A stretch of DNA of 10,402 nucleotides from Methanolobus sp. UBA32 (GCA_002507205.1 DAZF01000037.1:1-10402); one strand, 5' to 3'. Counted from the stretch's first letter, positions 1 to 6,304 are shown. Program-made: numbers and translations. Notes: generated by a model not told the origin, from the letters alone.

Positions 1-531
1 AGTTATCTGCTTGTGGATGTCAAGGATCTCTTTGTGGATTCTATAAGGCTCACTGAGGGGCTTGCATCACATGGAATAATGATCCGTGAATGTGGTGATT
101 TTTTTGATGGTTCGAAAAGGTATGTCCGGATATCTGTACGCTCCCACGTCGACTTTGAGAAACTTATACGCACTCTTGATGATGTATTTGCCGAACTTAG
201 CAGGGAAGATGCCAGGGAAAAACTGGTGGAAACCATTGAACACGGTGGTGCAACTGCAGCCGGACGTGGTTCCTGCGAATATTATCCATGCCATTTCACG
301 GGCCAGGACTGTACATTCTGCTTCTGTCCATTTTATCCATGCCAGGACGAGAATACGGGTGGTAAATTGATAGAGAGTTCTACCGGCGGACAGGTATGGA
401 GTTGTGAACATTGTACTTTATTGCATAGACCAAAGGTCGCCAGACTGGTGCTTGATGCACTGATGGCTGACGGAGACACTGATGAGAATATAAGGAGGGC
501 ATGGAAGGAAGTCATTGAGCCTCTGCTTTGA
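1..531 (+). CDS. cobD: CobD-like PLP enzyme with Cys-rich C-terminal domain (5'-truncated by window edge)
   Basis: This is the last 177 codons of a gene that enters the window in frame 1; the start lies outside. The reading frame is open from base 1 and ends at TGA 529-531. Codons 1-68 match the small C-terminal lobe of class I/II aminotransferase-fold enzymes of the HisC/CobD type: a SYLLVDV strand, GLASHGIMIREC, and RYVRISVR, whose final Arg is the usual carboxylate-binding residue. The remainder is a cysteine-rich small domain with the pattern C-x4-C-x6-C-x2-C-x-C-x4-C, then WSCEHC about 20 residues later. It is a paralogue of the next gene and aligns with it without large gaps. By analogy with M. 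mazei CobD, a bifunctional L-threonine kinase and threonine-phosphate decarboxylase that contains metallocentres, it probably works in aminopropanol phosphate synthesis for cobamides. The catalytic lysine region is not visible, so it could instead be a diverged or specialised copy. Confidence 0.82.
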   Translation, partial: SYLLVDVKDLFVDSIRLTEGLASHGIMIRECGDFFDGSKRYVRISVRSHVDFEKLIRTLDDVFAELSREDAREKLVETIEHGGATAAGRGSCEYYPCHFTGQDCTFCFCPFYPCQDENTGGKLIESSTGGQVWSCEHCTLLHRPKVARLVLDALMADGDTDENIRRAWKEVIEPLL

Positions 532-547
532 TCTTTCTTGAAGATCA
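529..547 (+). terminator. Hairpin overlapping the stop codon of the first CobD-like gene
   Basis: A perfect 7-bp stem (TGATCTT at 529-535 with AAGATCA at 541-547) closes a 5-base loop, and its first three bases are the TGA stop. No strong T-tract follows, although an AT-rich stretch begins about 10 bases later. It could be a weak terminator, a 3'-end stabiliser or a processing site between the two cobD paralogues. Confidence 0.35.
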
Positions 548-557
548 GCTAAACAGG

Positions 558-568
558 TTAATATATTT
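558..568 (+). promoter_or_regulatory. Possible TATA-box promoter for the second cobD gene
   Basis: TTAATATATTT at 558-568 resembles the archaeal TATA box. A start of transcription about 25 bases downstream would fall near 585-592, next to the possible TTG start codons at 586 and 595. A transcript from this site would be nearly leaderless. The call rests on motif and spacing only. Confidence 0.35.
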
Positions 569-585
569 CCTATTTACTACATGCT

Positions 586-2088
586 TTGATTATTTTGACA
601 GGACAAAGATCATCTCTCCTGGTAAAGAATTATCTTCTAAGCCTTGAGCCATGTGCACATGGCGGACTGATACGAAAAAGTTCCCAGAGATACGGGATAC
701 CTGAATCGGAAATACTGGATGCAAGTGCAAGCTTGAATCCTTTTGGAACACCATTTGAACAAGCTGATTCGGAACTTGATCTTGAGTCCCTTCTCAAAAA
801 GGGACTTGAAAAACTAGAACAGTATCCTGATAACCGCTATGTGGAATACAGGACAGCAGCAGCTGAATTTGTTGGTATGGGCATAACATACGAGAACATA
901 ATTCCGGGAAACGGGTCAACTGAGATCATCAGACTTGTTGCTGAGTGTGCCATAAATGAAGGGGATATTGTGCTCATTCCCGCACCTACGTTCAGTGAAT
1001 ATGAGATGCAGTGCAAGGTCATGGGTGCACAGATAAAATATGTCGATCAGGAAAACATATTCGATCTTGACGATAAACTACTTGATGAAGCTAAAATCAT
1101 CTTCGTATGCAATCCCAATAACCCTACAGGAAAATTACTCTTAAAGGAGCAGATCGAAGAACTTGCAAAGATCTGTGCAGCCCACAAGACCATTCTCTTT
1201 GTGGATGAAGCATTCATAGAACTTGCAGACCCTGAACAGAGTGTTGCGTATCTTGTTGAGGAAAATGACTATCTTTTCATCCAGCGCTCTCTCACAAAGG
1301 CTTTTGCTATCCCCGGTATCAGGATGGGTTTCGGTATAGCATCAAAGAAATTTGCCTGTGTACTTAACAGTGCAAGGCTTTCATGGAACATGGGATGTAT
1401 TGCAGATACTGTAGCAACTGCTCTTCTGAATATGGAAGGGGGAGTGAACAGTAAATATCTGAAGGATTCCAGGGCTTTCATAAGAAAAGAACATGATTTC
1501 CTGATGGAGAAACTCTCACGTAGGGGCTTTAAGCCTATCGAAAGCAGTGTAAACTACATTTTTGTGGATATCTCCGAGCTCTCCCTTACTTCTTCTGAGC
1601 TTGCAGAACGTATGGCTTCCCATGGTGTATTGATACGTGATTGTAACTCTTTCCAGAACATAGGTCCGAATTATATTCGAATAGCCATACGCAAAAGGGA
1701 AGAGAATGAACTTATAGCATCTACCATTCGTCAGGTTATCTATGAATGGGGTCGGGAACAGGCAGAAATGCAGCTGGAAGAGAACATTAAAGCGGCTGCA
1801 GAATGCGGGCGTAAGGGCAGCAATATCGACTGTGACTATTATCCCTGTCATTTTGAAGGACAGGATTGTACTTTCTGCTTCTGCCCATTCTATCCATGTG
1901 AGGATACTCGTACAGGAGGCAGCTGGATCGAGAGTTCCAGTGGCGGTCAGGTATGGAGCTGCCTTAAATGTAATATAGTTCACCAGGAAAAGGTAGTAGA
2001 TGAACTGCTATCCGTGTTCACTACAGATGGACTCAATAAGGAAAGCACTGAGAAGGCCTGGAAGAACATAATGGAGACTAACTTATGA
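586..2088 (+). CDS. cobD: Threonine-phosphate decarboxylase CobD with C-terminal Cys-rich metal-binding domain
   Basis: The product decarboxylates L-threonine O-3-phosphate to (R)-1-amino-2-propanol O-2-phosphate, the cobamide linker; the M. mazei homologue also phosphorylates threonine. Residues about 20-390 form the PLP fold: PGNGSTE at 107-113, CNPNNPTG at 175-182, VDEAF at 206-210, RSLTKAFAIPGIRMG at 234-248 with the probable PLP-binding Lys238, and RIAIR near 365-369. Residues 407-465 are a cysteine-rich small domain with Cys at 416, 421, 428, 431, 433, 438, 459 and 462, so zinc or an iron-sulfur cluster is plausible. At 500 residues it exceeds bacterial CobD (about 360) by roughly this domain. 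The start is uncertain. No ATG lies in frame before the conserved SLEPCAHGG segment, and neither TTG 586, TTG 595 nor CTG 619 has a strong Shine-Dalgarno site. TTG 586 gives the longest product. The stop overlaps cbiB by 4 bases. Confidence 0.9.
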   Translation: MIILTGQRSSLLVKNYLLSLEPCAHGGLIRKSSQRYGIPESEILDASASLNPFGTPFEQADSELDLESLLKKGLEKLEQYPDNRYVEYRTAAAEFVGMGITYENIIPGNGSTEIIRLVAECAINEGDIVLIPAPTFSEYEMQCKVMGAQIKYVDQENIFDLDDKLLDEAKIIFVCNPNNPTGKLLLKEQIEELAKICAAHKTILFVDEAFIELADPEQSVAYLVEENDYLFIQRSLTKAFAIPGIRMGFGIASKKFACVLNSARLSWNMGCIADTVATALLNMEGGVNSKYLKDSRAFIRKEHDFLMEKLSRRGFKPIESSVNYIFVDISELSLTSSELAERMASHGVLIRDCNSFQNIGPNYIRIAIRKREENELIASTIRQVIYEWGREQAEMQLEENIKAAAECGRKGSNIDCDYYPCHFEGQDCTFCFCPFYPCEDTRTGGSWIESSSGGQVWSCLKCNIVHQEKVVDELLSVFTTDGLNKESTEKAWKNIMETNL

Positions 2089-3059
2089 TGCTGCCGGTAC
2101 AGGCTGATGCAAGTGAACTTGTGATAGTACTTCTGTTAGCCTATGCCCTTGATCTTGTATTTTGCGAGCCGCCTGCTGCGATCCATCCGGTTGTCTGGAT
2201 GGGTAGATTGATATCATTCTTCAAGAAGAATGCTCCCAGGACCCACAGGAAGCTCTATGGCATATTCATGGGTATGACCACTATACTATTTGGCAGTCTC
2301 ATAGCATATCTTGTACTGCTTTTCATGGGGATAGAAAACATTCCATCTCCTTTACGGTATCTTGTTGCTGCTTATTTCCTCAAGGCAACGTTTGCAATAC
2401 GCTGTCTCTATGGCGCTGCAGATGAGGTCCGCAAAGAACTGGATTCAGGGAAACTTGACGGTGCAAGACAAAAACTATCCATGTATGTAAGCAGGGATAC
2501 ATCAAAGCTGGATGAGAATCATATATCGTCCGCTATCATTGAAACAACATCAGAGAACTATGTTGATGGCATTCTTTCCCCGCTTTTGTTCTATGCATGC
2601 TTTGGTCCTTTCGGACTGATAGCAGCGTATGTTTTTAAAGCAACAAGCACCCTTGATTCCATGGTTGGATACAGGGATGAGCGCCATCGGGATATGGGCT
2701 GGTTCTCCGCAAAGCTGGATGATGTGCTCAATTGGGTGCCTGCCCGTTTGTCCGTTCTCTTCATTTCAGCAGCAACTCTGATGGTCCGGTTGTTTTATCA
2801 CGGTATCAAAGTGCCGGATTACAAAAGTGCATTGAAGAGCGGACTTGCAGATGGTTTGAAAACCCCGTCTCCAAACTCGGGTTTTCCCATGGCATCGGTT
2901 GCCGGTGCACTCAGGATAAAACTTGAAAAACCCAACACATACGTACTTGGTGAAGGCTTCATTTATCCAGTATCCGAAGACATCAAGCTTACCGCATGGA
3001 TCATCCTGGTAGCATCATTCTTTGCAATAATCATATCTTTATTTATAATTTTAACATAG
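2085..3059 (+). CDS. cbiB: Adenosylcobinamide-phosphate synthase CbiB (membrane protein)
   Basis: CbiB is the integral-membrane amide-forming enzyme that attaches aminopropanol phosphate, the CobD product, to adenosylcobyric acid, giving adenosylcobinamide phosphate. Family motifs run the full length: a DLVFCEPP segment and HPVVWMGR at 23-41, SENYVDGILSPL at 156-167, TLDSMVGYRDERHRDMGW at 189-206 followed by KLDDVLNWVPARL, and SPNSGFPMASVAGAL at 262-276. Hydrophobic helices lie near 11-27, 60-82, 167-187, 220-238 and 303-323. The 324-residue length is normal. The ATG at 2085 overlaps the cobD stop (ATGA) and has GGAG at 2073-2076, 8 bases upstream, which fits coupled translation. A second ATG at 2088 is an alternative start. 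Bacterial literature sometimes calls this protein CobD, which is not the gene upstream here. Confidence 0.96.
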   Translation: MMLPVQADASELVIVLLLAYALDLVFCEPPAAIHPVVWMGRLISFFKKNAPRTHRKLYGIFMGMTTILFGSLIAYLVLLFMGIENIPSPLRYLVAAYFLKATFAIRCLYGAADEVRKELDSGKLDGARQKLSMYVSRDTSKLDENHISSAIIETTSENYVDGILSPLLFYACFGPFGLIAAYVFKATSTLDSMVGYRDERHRDMGWFSAKLDDVLNWVPARLSVLFISAATLMVRLFYHGIKVPDYKSALKSGLADGLKTPSPNSGFPMASVAGALRIKLEKPNTYVLGEGFIYPVSEDIKLTAWIILVASFFAIIISLFIILT

Positions 3060-3079
3060 TCTTGACAGATCAAATTCAA

Positions 3080-3087
3080 TTTAATAA
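3080..3087 (+). promoter_or_regulatory. Weak TATA-like box ahead of cobZ
   Basis: TTTAATAA lies in the 48-base gap between cbiB and cobZ, the only clear gap between genes from cobD to cobY. A transcript starting about 25 bases downstream would begin near 3108, the favoured cobZ start codon. It could be an internal promoter for cobZ-cobS-cobY or simply AT-rich spacer. Confidence 0.25.
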
Positions 3088-3107
3088 ATCTCTCCGAAGT
3101 GATGGCA

Positions 3108-3710
3108 ATGAAATTATCGGATATAGAATCAGAAGACCGGAAAAAAGACCAGTCCAAAGAGCTGGAAGGTGAGATCACCAGGGATATCATTGATATTCTT
3201 GAAGAGGAAGGAATAACAGTCCAGATGCTTGTTGACACTGCATTGGAGTTATATGTTCCACACCCTGGCATTGAAACAAGAGAGCTTGCAGAGGAAAAAT
3301 TCCTTTACGAACTTGATCTTGCTCTTTTCGATCCAAACCTCTGTATGCTTGTCTATTCCGGGATATTACTTGAAAGAGAGGGCCGTAAAGGCAGGTTGCC
3401 CAACATAAGTAAAAGCTCTTATGAAAAAGATCTGACCTTCATAATCGCAGATGAGGTTCTTGGCATGAGCATCTCCAAATATATCAGTGGTGACAAGGGA
3501 ATGTTCGAATTCGTACGCTTTGACAAGCAGAAACCCGGCATCCTCTCAGAACTTGGTCCTTTCATGGATGATATAATTGGTGGGCTTATAGGTGGAGTCT
3601 CTGCCAGTATGTATACAAGGGCCATGGCAGATGCATCATCATCTTCTGGTAAAACAAAGAGGGCCGCAAAAAAAGACGCCAACAGCAAAAGTGATGTGAT
3701 GGCAGGATGA
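3108..3710 (+). CDS. cobZ: Alpha-ribazole phosphatase CobZ (PgpA/YutG-like fold)
   Basis: CobZ is the archaeal non-orthologous replacement for CobC and removes the 5'-phosphate from alpha-ribazole phosphate in the nucleotide loop; it was shown experimentally in M. mazei. The C-terminal half resembles the YutG/PgpA family: LTFIIADEVLGMSISKY, then DKQKPGILSEL, then FMDDIIGGLIGGVSAS, the Asp-rich helix typical of the fold. Order between cbiB and cobS supports the call. Possible starts are GTG 3099, ATG 3102 and ATG 3108. I chose 3108 because GTGATGGCA at 3099-3107 looks like a GTGAT Shine-Dalgarno site, and the same nine bases precede cobS. With that start the protein has 200 residues. The last 25 or so residues are a Ser/Lys/Ala-rich tail with no visible motif, and the first 20 are highly charged. 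The stop overlaps cobS by 4 bases. Confidence 0.85.
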   Translation: MKLSDIESEDRKKDQSKELEGEITRDIIDILEEEGITVQMLVDTALELYVPHPGIETRELAEEKFLYELDLALFDPNLCMLVYSGILLEREGRKGRLPNISKSSYEKDLTFIIADEVLGMSISKYISGDKGMFEFVRFDKQKPGILSELGPFMDDIIGGLIGGVSASMYTRAMADASSSSGKTKRAAKKDANSKSDVMAG

Positions 3711-4519
3711 ATGCGTTTTTATTAGCCCTTCGCTCAAGTTTCGGGTTTCTGTCAACCATCCCTGTGGGAATTACCATGGAGGGGCTTGATGAATTTTTCA
3801 AAAGGACATACCTGCATCTGGTCGTAGGTCTTGTACTCGGTCTGTTGATGGGTGCGGTAGCCTATATTCTTATAAGCTTCCTGCCAATCTCAATAAGCGC
3901 GGTACTTATCATTGCTTTTGTTTATTACATTACAGGCCTGAATCACCTTGATGGAATAGCTGACCTGGGTGACGGCCTGACTGCTCATGGTTCTGTGGAG
4001 AAGAAGCTAAAAGCCCTGAAGGACATGTCCCTGGGAATTGGCGGAGTCGCATATGCTGCGCTTGTTATCATTGCTTTCTATGCATCCCTTACGTCGCTTT
4101 ATGGTGAAGCTTCAGCTCTGTACACAACGACAGCAGAAGTAGCAGGTATATTCTTCTTTGCAATGTTCGTGTCCGAGGTAAGTGCAATGCAGTCTATGTT
4201 GACAATTGCAGCATTCGGAAAACCTATTCATGAGGGACTGGGATCCATACTCATTAACAATACCACAGTATCTAAATACCTTATAGGTTTTGTAATTGGT
4301 AGTATTGCCTGTCTTGGAGCATCTTTTTACTTTGGTCTTGGAATTACCGGTATCTTTGCATTCATAGCGGCGATTGTAGCAACATTTGTCTTACTTAACG
4401 TAAGTAACAGGCATTTTGGTGGTGTCAATGGTGATGTCATTGGTGCTTCCAATGAAATTGGAAGGATAATTGCATTGATCAGTATCACGCTGACATTAAT
4501 GTATGGAGGTATTGTTTGA
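3707..4519 (+). CDS. cobS: Adenosylcobinamide-GDP ribazoletransferase CobS (cobamide synthase)
   Basis: CobS is the membrane enzyme that condenses adenosylcobinamide-GDP, the CobY product, with alpha-ribazole or its phosphate to close the nucleotide loop. The family signature is clear: NHLDGIADLGDG at 79-90 with Asp82, Asp86 and Asp89, which fits Mg2+ and pyrophosphate binding, followed by KDMSLGIGGVAY at 105-116. The N-terminal SFGFLSTIPV also matches the family. About six hydrophobic segments (near 38-60, 64-78, 112-130, 145-160, 190-208 and 212-230) agree with an integral-membrane protein, and 270 residues is the usual size. The ATG at 3707 overlaps the cobZ TGA. A GTGAT element at 3696-3700 gives 6-base spacing. 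The stop overlaps cobY. Confidence 0.95.
   Translation: MNAFLLALRSSFGFLSTIPVGITMEGLDEFFKRTYLHLVVGLVLGLLMGAVAYILISFLPISISAVLIIAFVYYITGLNHLDGIADLGDGLTAHGSVEKKLKALKDMSLGIGGVAYAALVIIAFYASLTSLYGEASALYTTTAEVAGIFFFAMFVSEVSAMQSMLTIAAFGKPIHEGLGSILINNTTVSKYLIGFVIGSIACLGASFYFGLGITGIFAFIAAIVATFVLLNVSNRHFGGVNGDVIGASNEIGRIIALISITLTLMYGGIV
4504..4509 (+). promoter_or_regulatory. Shine-Dalgarno site that decides the TTG start of cobY
   Basis: GGAGGT at 4504-4509 lies inside the end of cobS, 6 bases before TTG 4516. It is one of the strongest ribosome-binding sites in the window. The conserved protein starts exactly there (MNAIIMAGG), so the TTG start is well supported over the ATG at 4531, which would remove the first strand of the nucleotide-binding fold. 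Confidence 0.75.
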
Positions 4520-5145
4520 ACGCTATAATAATGGCAGGGGGCTTTGGAAGCAGGCTTGGCATGGGTGAAAAACCCTGTGTTGAACTTCTGGGAAAACCTC
4601 TTATTTCTTATGTTATCGACACCCTGCAAAAAACAGAGAGTATAGGTGACATATATGTTGCTGTTTCTCCTGCAACCCCAAAAACAGCATCTTTTGTCCA
4701 GGAAGAATACGATGACAGGATAATGGTCATCCCAACGGGTGGGGGCAACTATGTGGGCGATATGGTGTATGCAGTAAAAGCTGCATGTATCAATGATCCA
4801 CTTATGATACTTATGGCAGACCTGCCTCTTTTGACACCGCAACTCCTTGAAAAGGTAATAAAGGAGTATAAGTCATGTGGAAAACCGGCAATGTCCATTT
4901 TTTCTCCCATACATGTTTGTAAAAGTCTTGGGGTCAGGCCCGATACGGTTTTCAACTGGGACGGGAAACTGATAGTTCCTTCAGGTATCAACATACTGGA
5001 TGGTAATGACGTTGATCATGAACAGGATTATGTCAGCCTTGTTCTGGACGATATTGAGCTTGCTCTTAATGTCAACACCGTTGATGACCTGGAAAGGTGT
5101 AAGAATATGCTCCTTAAGAGAAATTCAGGCTCTCTTAAAAACTAA
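4516..5145 (+). CDS. cobY: GTP:adenosylcobinamide-phosphate guanylyltransferase CobY
   Basis: CobY transfers GMP from GTP to adenosylcobinamide phosphate, giving adenosylcobinamide-GDP for CobS. It is the archaeal substitute for bacterial CobU/CobP and lacks the kinase activity. The fold is a MobA-like nucleotidyltransferase: MAGGFGSRLGMGEKPCVEL at 6-24 is the nucleotide-binding loop, PTGGGNYVGDM at 73-83 follows, and MADLPLL at 100-106 has the metal-binding Asp102. The C-terminal LNVNTVDDLERCK at 184-196 is the usual closing helix region of this superfamily. The 209-residue length is close to known CobY. The start is TTG, set by GGAGGT 6 bases upstream, and overlaps the cobS stop by 4 bases. 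It is the last gene of the cobamide cluster. Confidence 0.93.
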   Translation: MNAIIMAGGFGSRLGMGEKPCVELLGKPLISYVIDTLQKTESIGDIYVAVSPATPKTASFVQEEYDDRIMVIPTGGGNYVGDMVYAVKAACINDPLMILMADLPLLTPQLLEKVIKEYKSCGKPAMSIFSPIHVCKSLGVRPDTVFNWDGKLIVPSGINILDGNDVDHEQDYVSLVLDDIELALNVNTVDDLERCKNMLLKRNSGSLKN

Positions 5146-5158
5146 TATTTTCTTTTTT
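5114..5158 (+). terminator. Terminator at the end of the cobamide cluster
   Basis: TTAAGAGA at 5114-5121 is perfectly complementary to TCTCTTAA at 5131-5138, giving an 8-bp stem with a 9-base loop inside the last codons of cobY. A T-rich run (TTTTCTTTTTT, 5148-5158) follows just after the stop. The T-run alone would serve as an archaeal terminator. Whether the stem contributes is inference. Confidence 0.55.
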
Positions 5159-5186
5159 GAAATAACTATGCTATAACTACGCATGA

Positions 5187-5195
5187 TTTATATTA
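5187..5195 (+). promoter_or_regulatory. TATA box of the candidate small RNA
   Basis: TTTATATTA is a good match to the archaeal TATA consensus. Its usual spacing places transcription start near 5215-5220, just at the foot of the closing stem of the predicted RNA fold. No strong protein start with a Shine-Dalgarno site follows it. Confidence 0.45.
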
Positions 5196-5262
5196 CATAG
5201 CAGATAATGGTTATTAGTGTAGGTTGAAAAACTCGTTTGTGCAGGTGGTTGGAGATTCACCG

Positions 5263-5292
5263 GGCACCTTTTTATCCTACAAAAAAGGTGCC
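5263..5292. repeat. Perfect 11-bp inverted repeat
   Basis: The two arms (5263-5273 and 5282-5292) are exact complements around an 8-base loop, and G5262 can wobble-pair with T5293. It is the longest perfect inverted repeat I found in the window. It is best read as helix 2 of the candidate RNA. A bidirectional terminator or a protein-binding site is possible because each strand has a run of T or A in the stem. Confidence 0.7.
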
Positions 5293-5302
5293 TATCAACT
5301 TT

Positions 5303-5329
5303 ATCAGGTAAATGCTGATTTTTGCTTTT
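5303..5329 (+). terminator. Terminator-like hairpin and T-run of the candidate RNA
   Basis: ATCAG 5303-5307 pairs with CTGAT 5315-5319 around a 7-base loop, and the tract TTTTT-GC-TTTT runs to 5329. The stem is short, so the T-rich tract is the stronger evidence. It starts only two bases after the closing stem of the predicted RNA. Confidence 0.4.
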
Positions 5330-5449
5330 ATCAATTTCACTCAATTCCGGATTATCATAGCCCTGCAAGTGTGAAACCAAAGAAGTTAAATTGAGGGCAG
5401 GAATAAAATCGAATATTATTCTGGTTGTTATACGTTCGAGGATAGGTCT

Positions 5450-6304
5450 ATGAACAAAAGATTATACATGACAATTATTATGGGTATCATCCTTATGGTG
5501 GCGGTCATTGGCAGTGGCTGTACCGGTTCCGATGATACTGGCACAGATGAAGGATATGATGAGCCTGTAGAAGTTGATACCACTCCTGGGGAGCCAGAGG
5601 TCGATGACAGTGCATTTACCAATTCCATTGGTATGCAGTTTGTTAAGATCCCTGAAGGGAAATTCATTATGGGTGCACCCGGAGAGGAAACTTACAGCGA
5701 TAATGATGAGAGGCCTTTACATGAGGTAGCTATTGGAAATGATTTCTATATGGGTGTCTATGAAGTTACCCAGAAACAATGGGAAGAAGTAATGGGAGAA
5801 AACCCTTCTTATTTTGTAGGTGACGAGCTGCCTGTAGAGAAAGTTTCCTGGGTAGAGGCAAATAAATTCATTGACCAGCTCAATAAAATGGAAGACACTG
5901 ATACATATCGCTTGCCTACTGAAGCGGAATGGGAATATGCAGCCAGAGCCGGCACAGATACAGCTTTTTCGTTTGGTGACGATGAAGGCATGCTTGCAGA
6001 GTATGGCTGGTATGGTGATGTCTCAGAAGATAAAACATGGCCTGTTGGCATGAAAGAAGCAAATCCCTGGGGATTGTACGATGTGCATGGTAATGTCGCT
6101 GAATGGGTGGCTGATGAATACCACAGCAACTATCAGAAAGCACCCACTGATGGAAGTGAATGGACCGGTGGAGTTGATCGAAGAGTATTCCGTGGTGGAA
6201 GCTGGGAAAATGCAGAACCCAACTGTCGTTCAGCTAACAGGGATAGTATAGGCGAAGGAAGTCACAAGAACTATATTGGCTTCCGCATTTTGAAAGAGCT
6301 CTGA
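5450..6304 (+). CDS. Lipoprotein with SUMF1/formylglycine-generating-enzyme-like domain
   Basis: The N-terminus is a signal peptide with a lipobox (VIGSGC, Cys24), so the protein is probably lipid-anchored outside the membrane. Residues 25-55 are an acidic Asp/Glu/Thr/Pro linker. Residues 58-284 are an FGE-sulfatase (SUMF1-type) domain: NSIGMQFVKIPEGKFIMG, RLPTEAEWEYAARAG at 154-168, GLYDVHGNVAEW at 208-219, RGGSW at 248-252 and the final IGFRIL. Genuine formylglycine-generating enzymes use two close cysteines after the GGS motif. Here the only Cys besides Cys24 is Cys259, so copper-dependent formylglycine formation is unlikely, and no sulfatase gene is nearby. Many prokaryotic proteins with this domain have binding or unknown roles. 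ATG 5450 has GAGG at 5438-5441 upstream. AT-rich DNA at 5385-5420 may hold its promoter. It appears monocistronic. The true role is unknown. Confidence 0.88.
   Translation: MNKRLYMTIIMGIILMVAVIGSGCTGSDDTGTDEGYDEPVEVDTTPGEPEVDDSAFTNSIGMQFVKIPEGKFIMGAPGEETYSDNDERPLHEVAIGNDFYMGVYEVTQKQWEEVMGENPSYFVGDELPVEKVSWVEANKFIDQLNKMEDTDTYRLPTEAEWEYAARAGTDTAFSFGDDEGMLAEYGWYGDVSEDKTWPVGMKEANPWGLYDVHGNVAEWVADEYHSNYQKAPTDGSEWTGGVDRRVFRGGSWENAEPNCRSANRDSIGEGSHKNYIGFRILKEL

Larger units (their letters stand above)
5217..5329 (+). ncRNA. Candidate structured small RNA, no known family
   Basis: I do not recognise this RNA. Pairing visible by eye makes a compact three-helix junction. The closing stem is AGGTTGA 5221-5227 with TCAACTT 5295-5301 (one G-T pair). 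Hairpin 1 is GGTGG 5244-5248 with TCACC 5257-5261 (one G-T pair), with an 8-base loop that contains GGAG. Hairpin 2 is GGCACCTTTTT 5263-5273 with AAAAAGGTGCC 5282-5292. Hairpins 1 and 2 are nearly contiguous and could stack. A TATA box lies about 25 bases before the proposed 5' end, and a small hairpin with a T-rich run ends the unit. It sits between the cobamide cluster and a lipoprotein gene. It could instead be part of a long 5' leader of the lipoprotein gene. The ends are estimates, and the fold was not scored by software. Confidence 0.35.

Noticed and set aside
1516..1983. A 155-codon reading frame antisense to the end of cobD.
   Set aside because: It mirrors the coding strand of a clear CobD with all expected motifs and has no independent support.
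5221..5301. A possible tRNA gene or cobalamin riboswitch, because of the GGTTG/GATTCACC-like segment beside B12 genes.
   Set aside because: The loop after the GGTGG stem has 8 bases and lacks the TTC of a T-arm. There is no anticodon arm or acceptor stem, and the cobalamin riboswitch B12-box is not seen.
5177..5380. A 67-codon reading frame on the minus strand in the same gap.
   Set aside because: Its composition is not protein-like, it has no recognisable motif, and it covers the hairpins of the candidate RNA.
5224..5394. A 56-codon reading frame (TTG start) across the 5146-5449 gap, with a passing resemblance to the first strands of Cas1 (GDSPGTFLSYKKG, then FYQFHSI).
   Set aside because: It has no Shine-Dalgarno site, is poor in the Glu/Lys residues typical of neighbouring proteins, overlaps strong RNA pairing, and no CRISPR array or other cas gene is near. 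The resemblance is from memory and weak. A Cas1 profile search would settle it.
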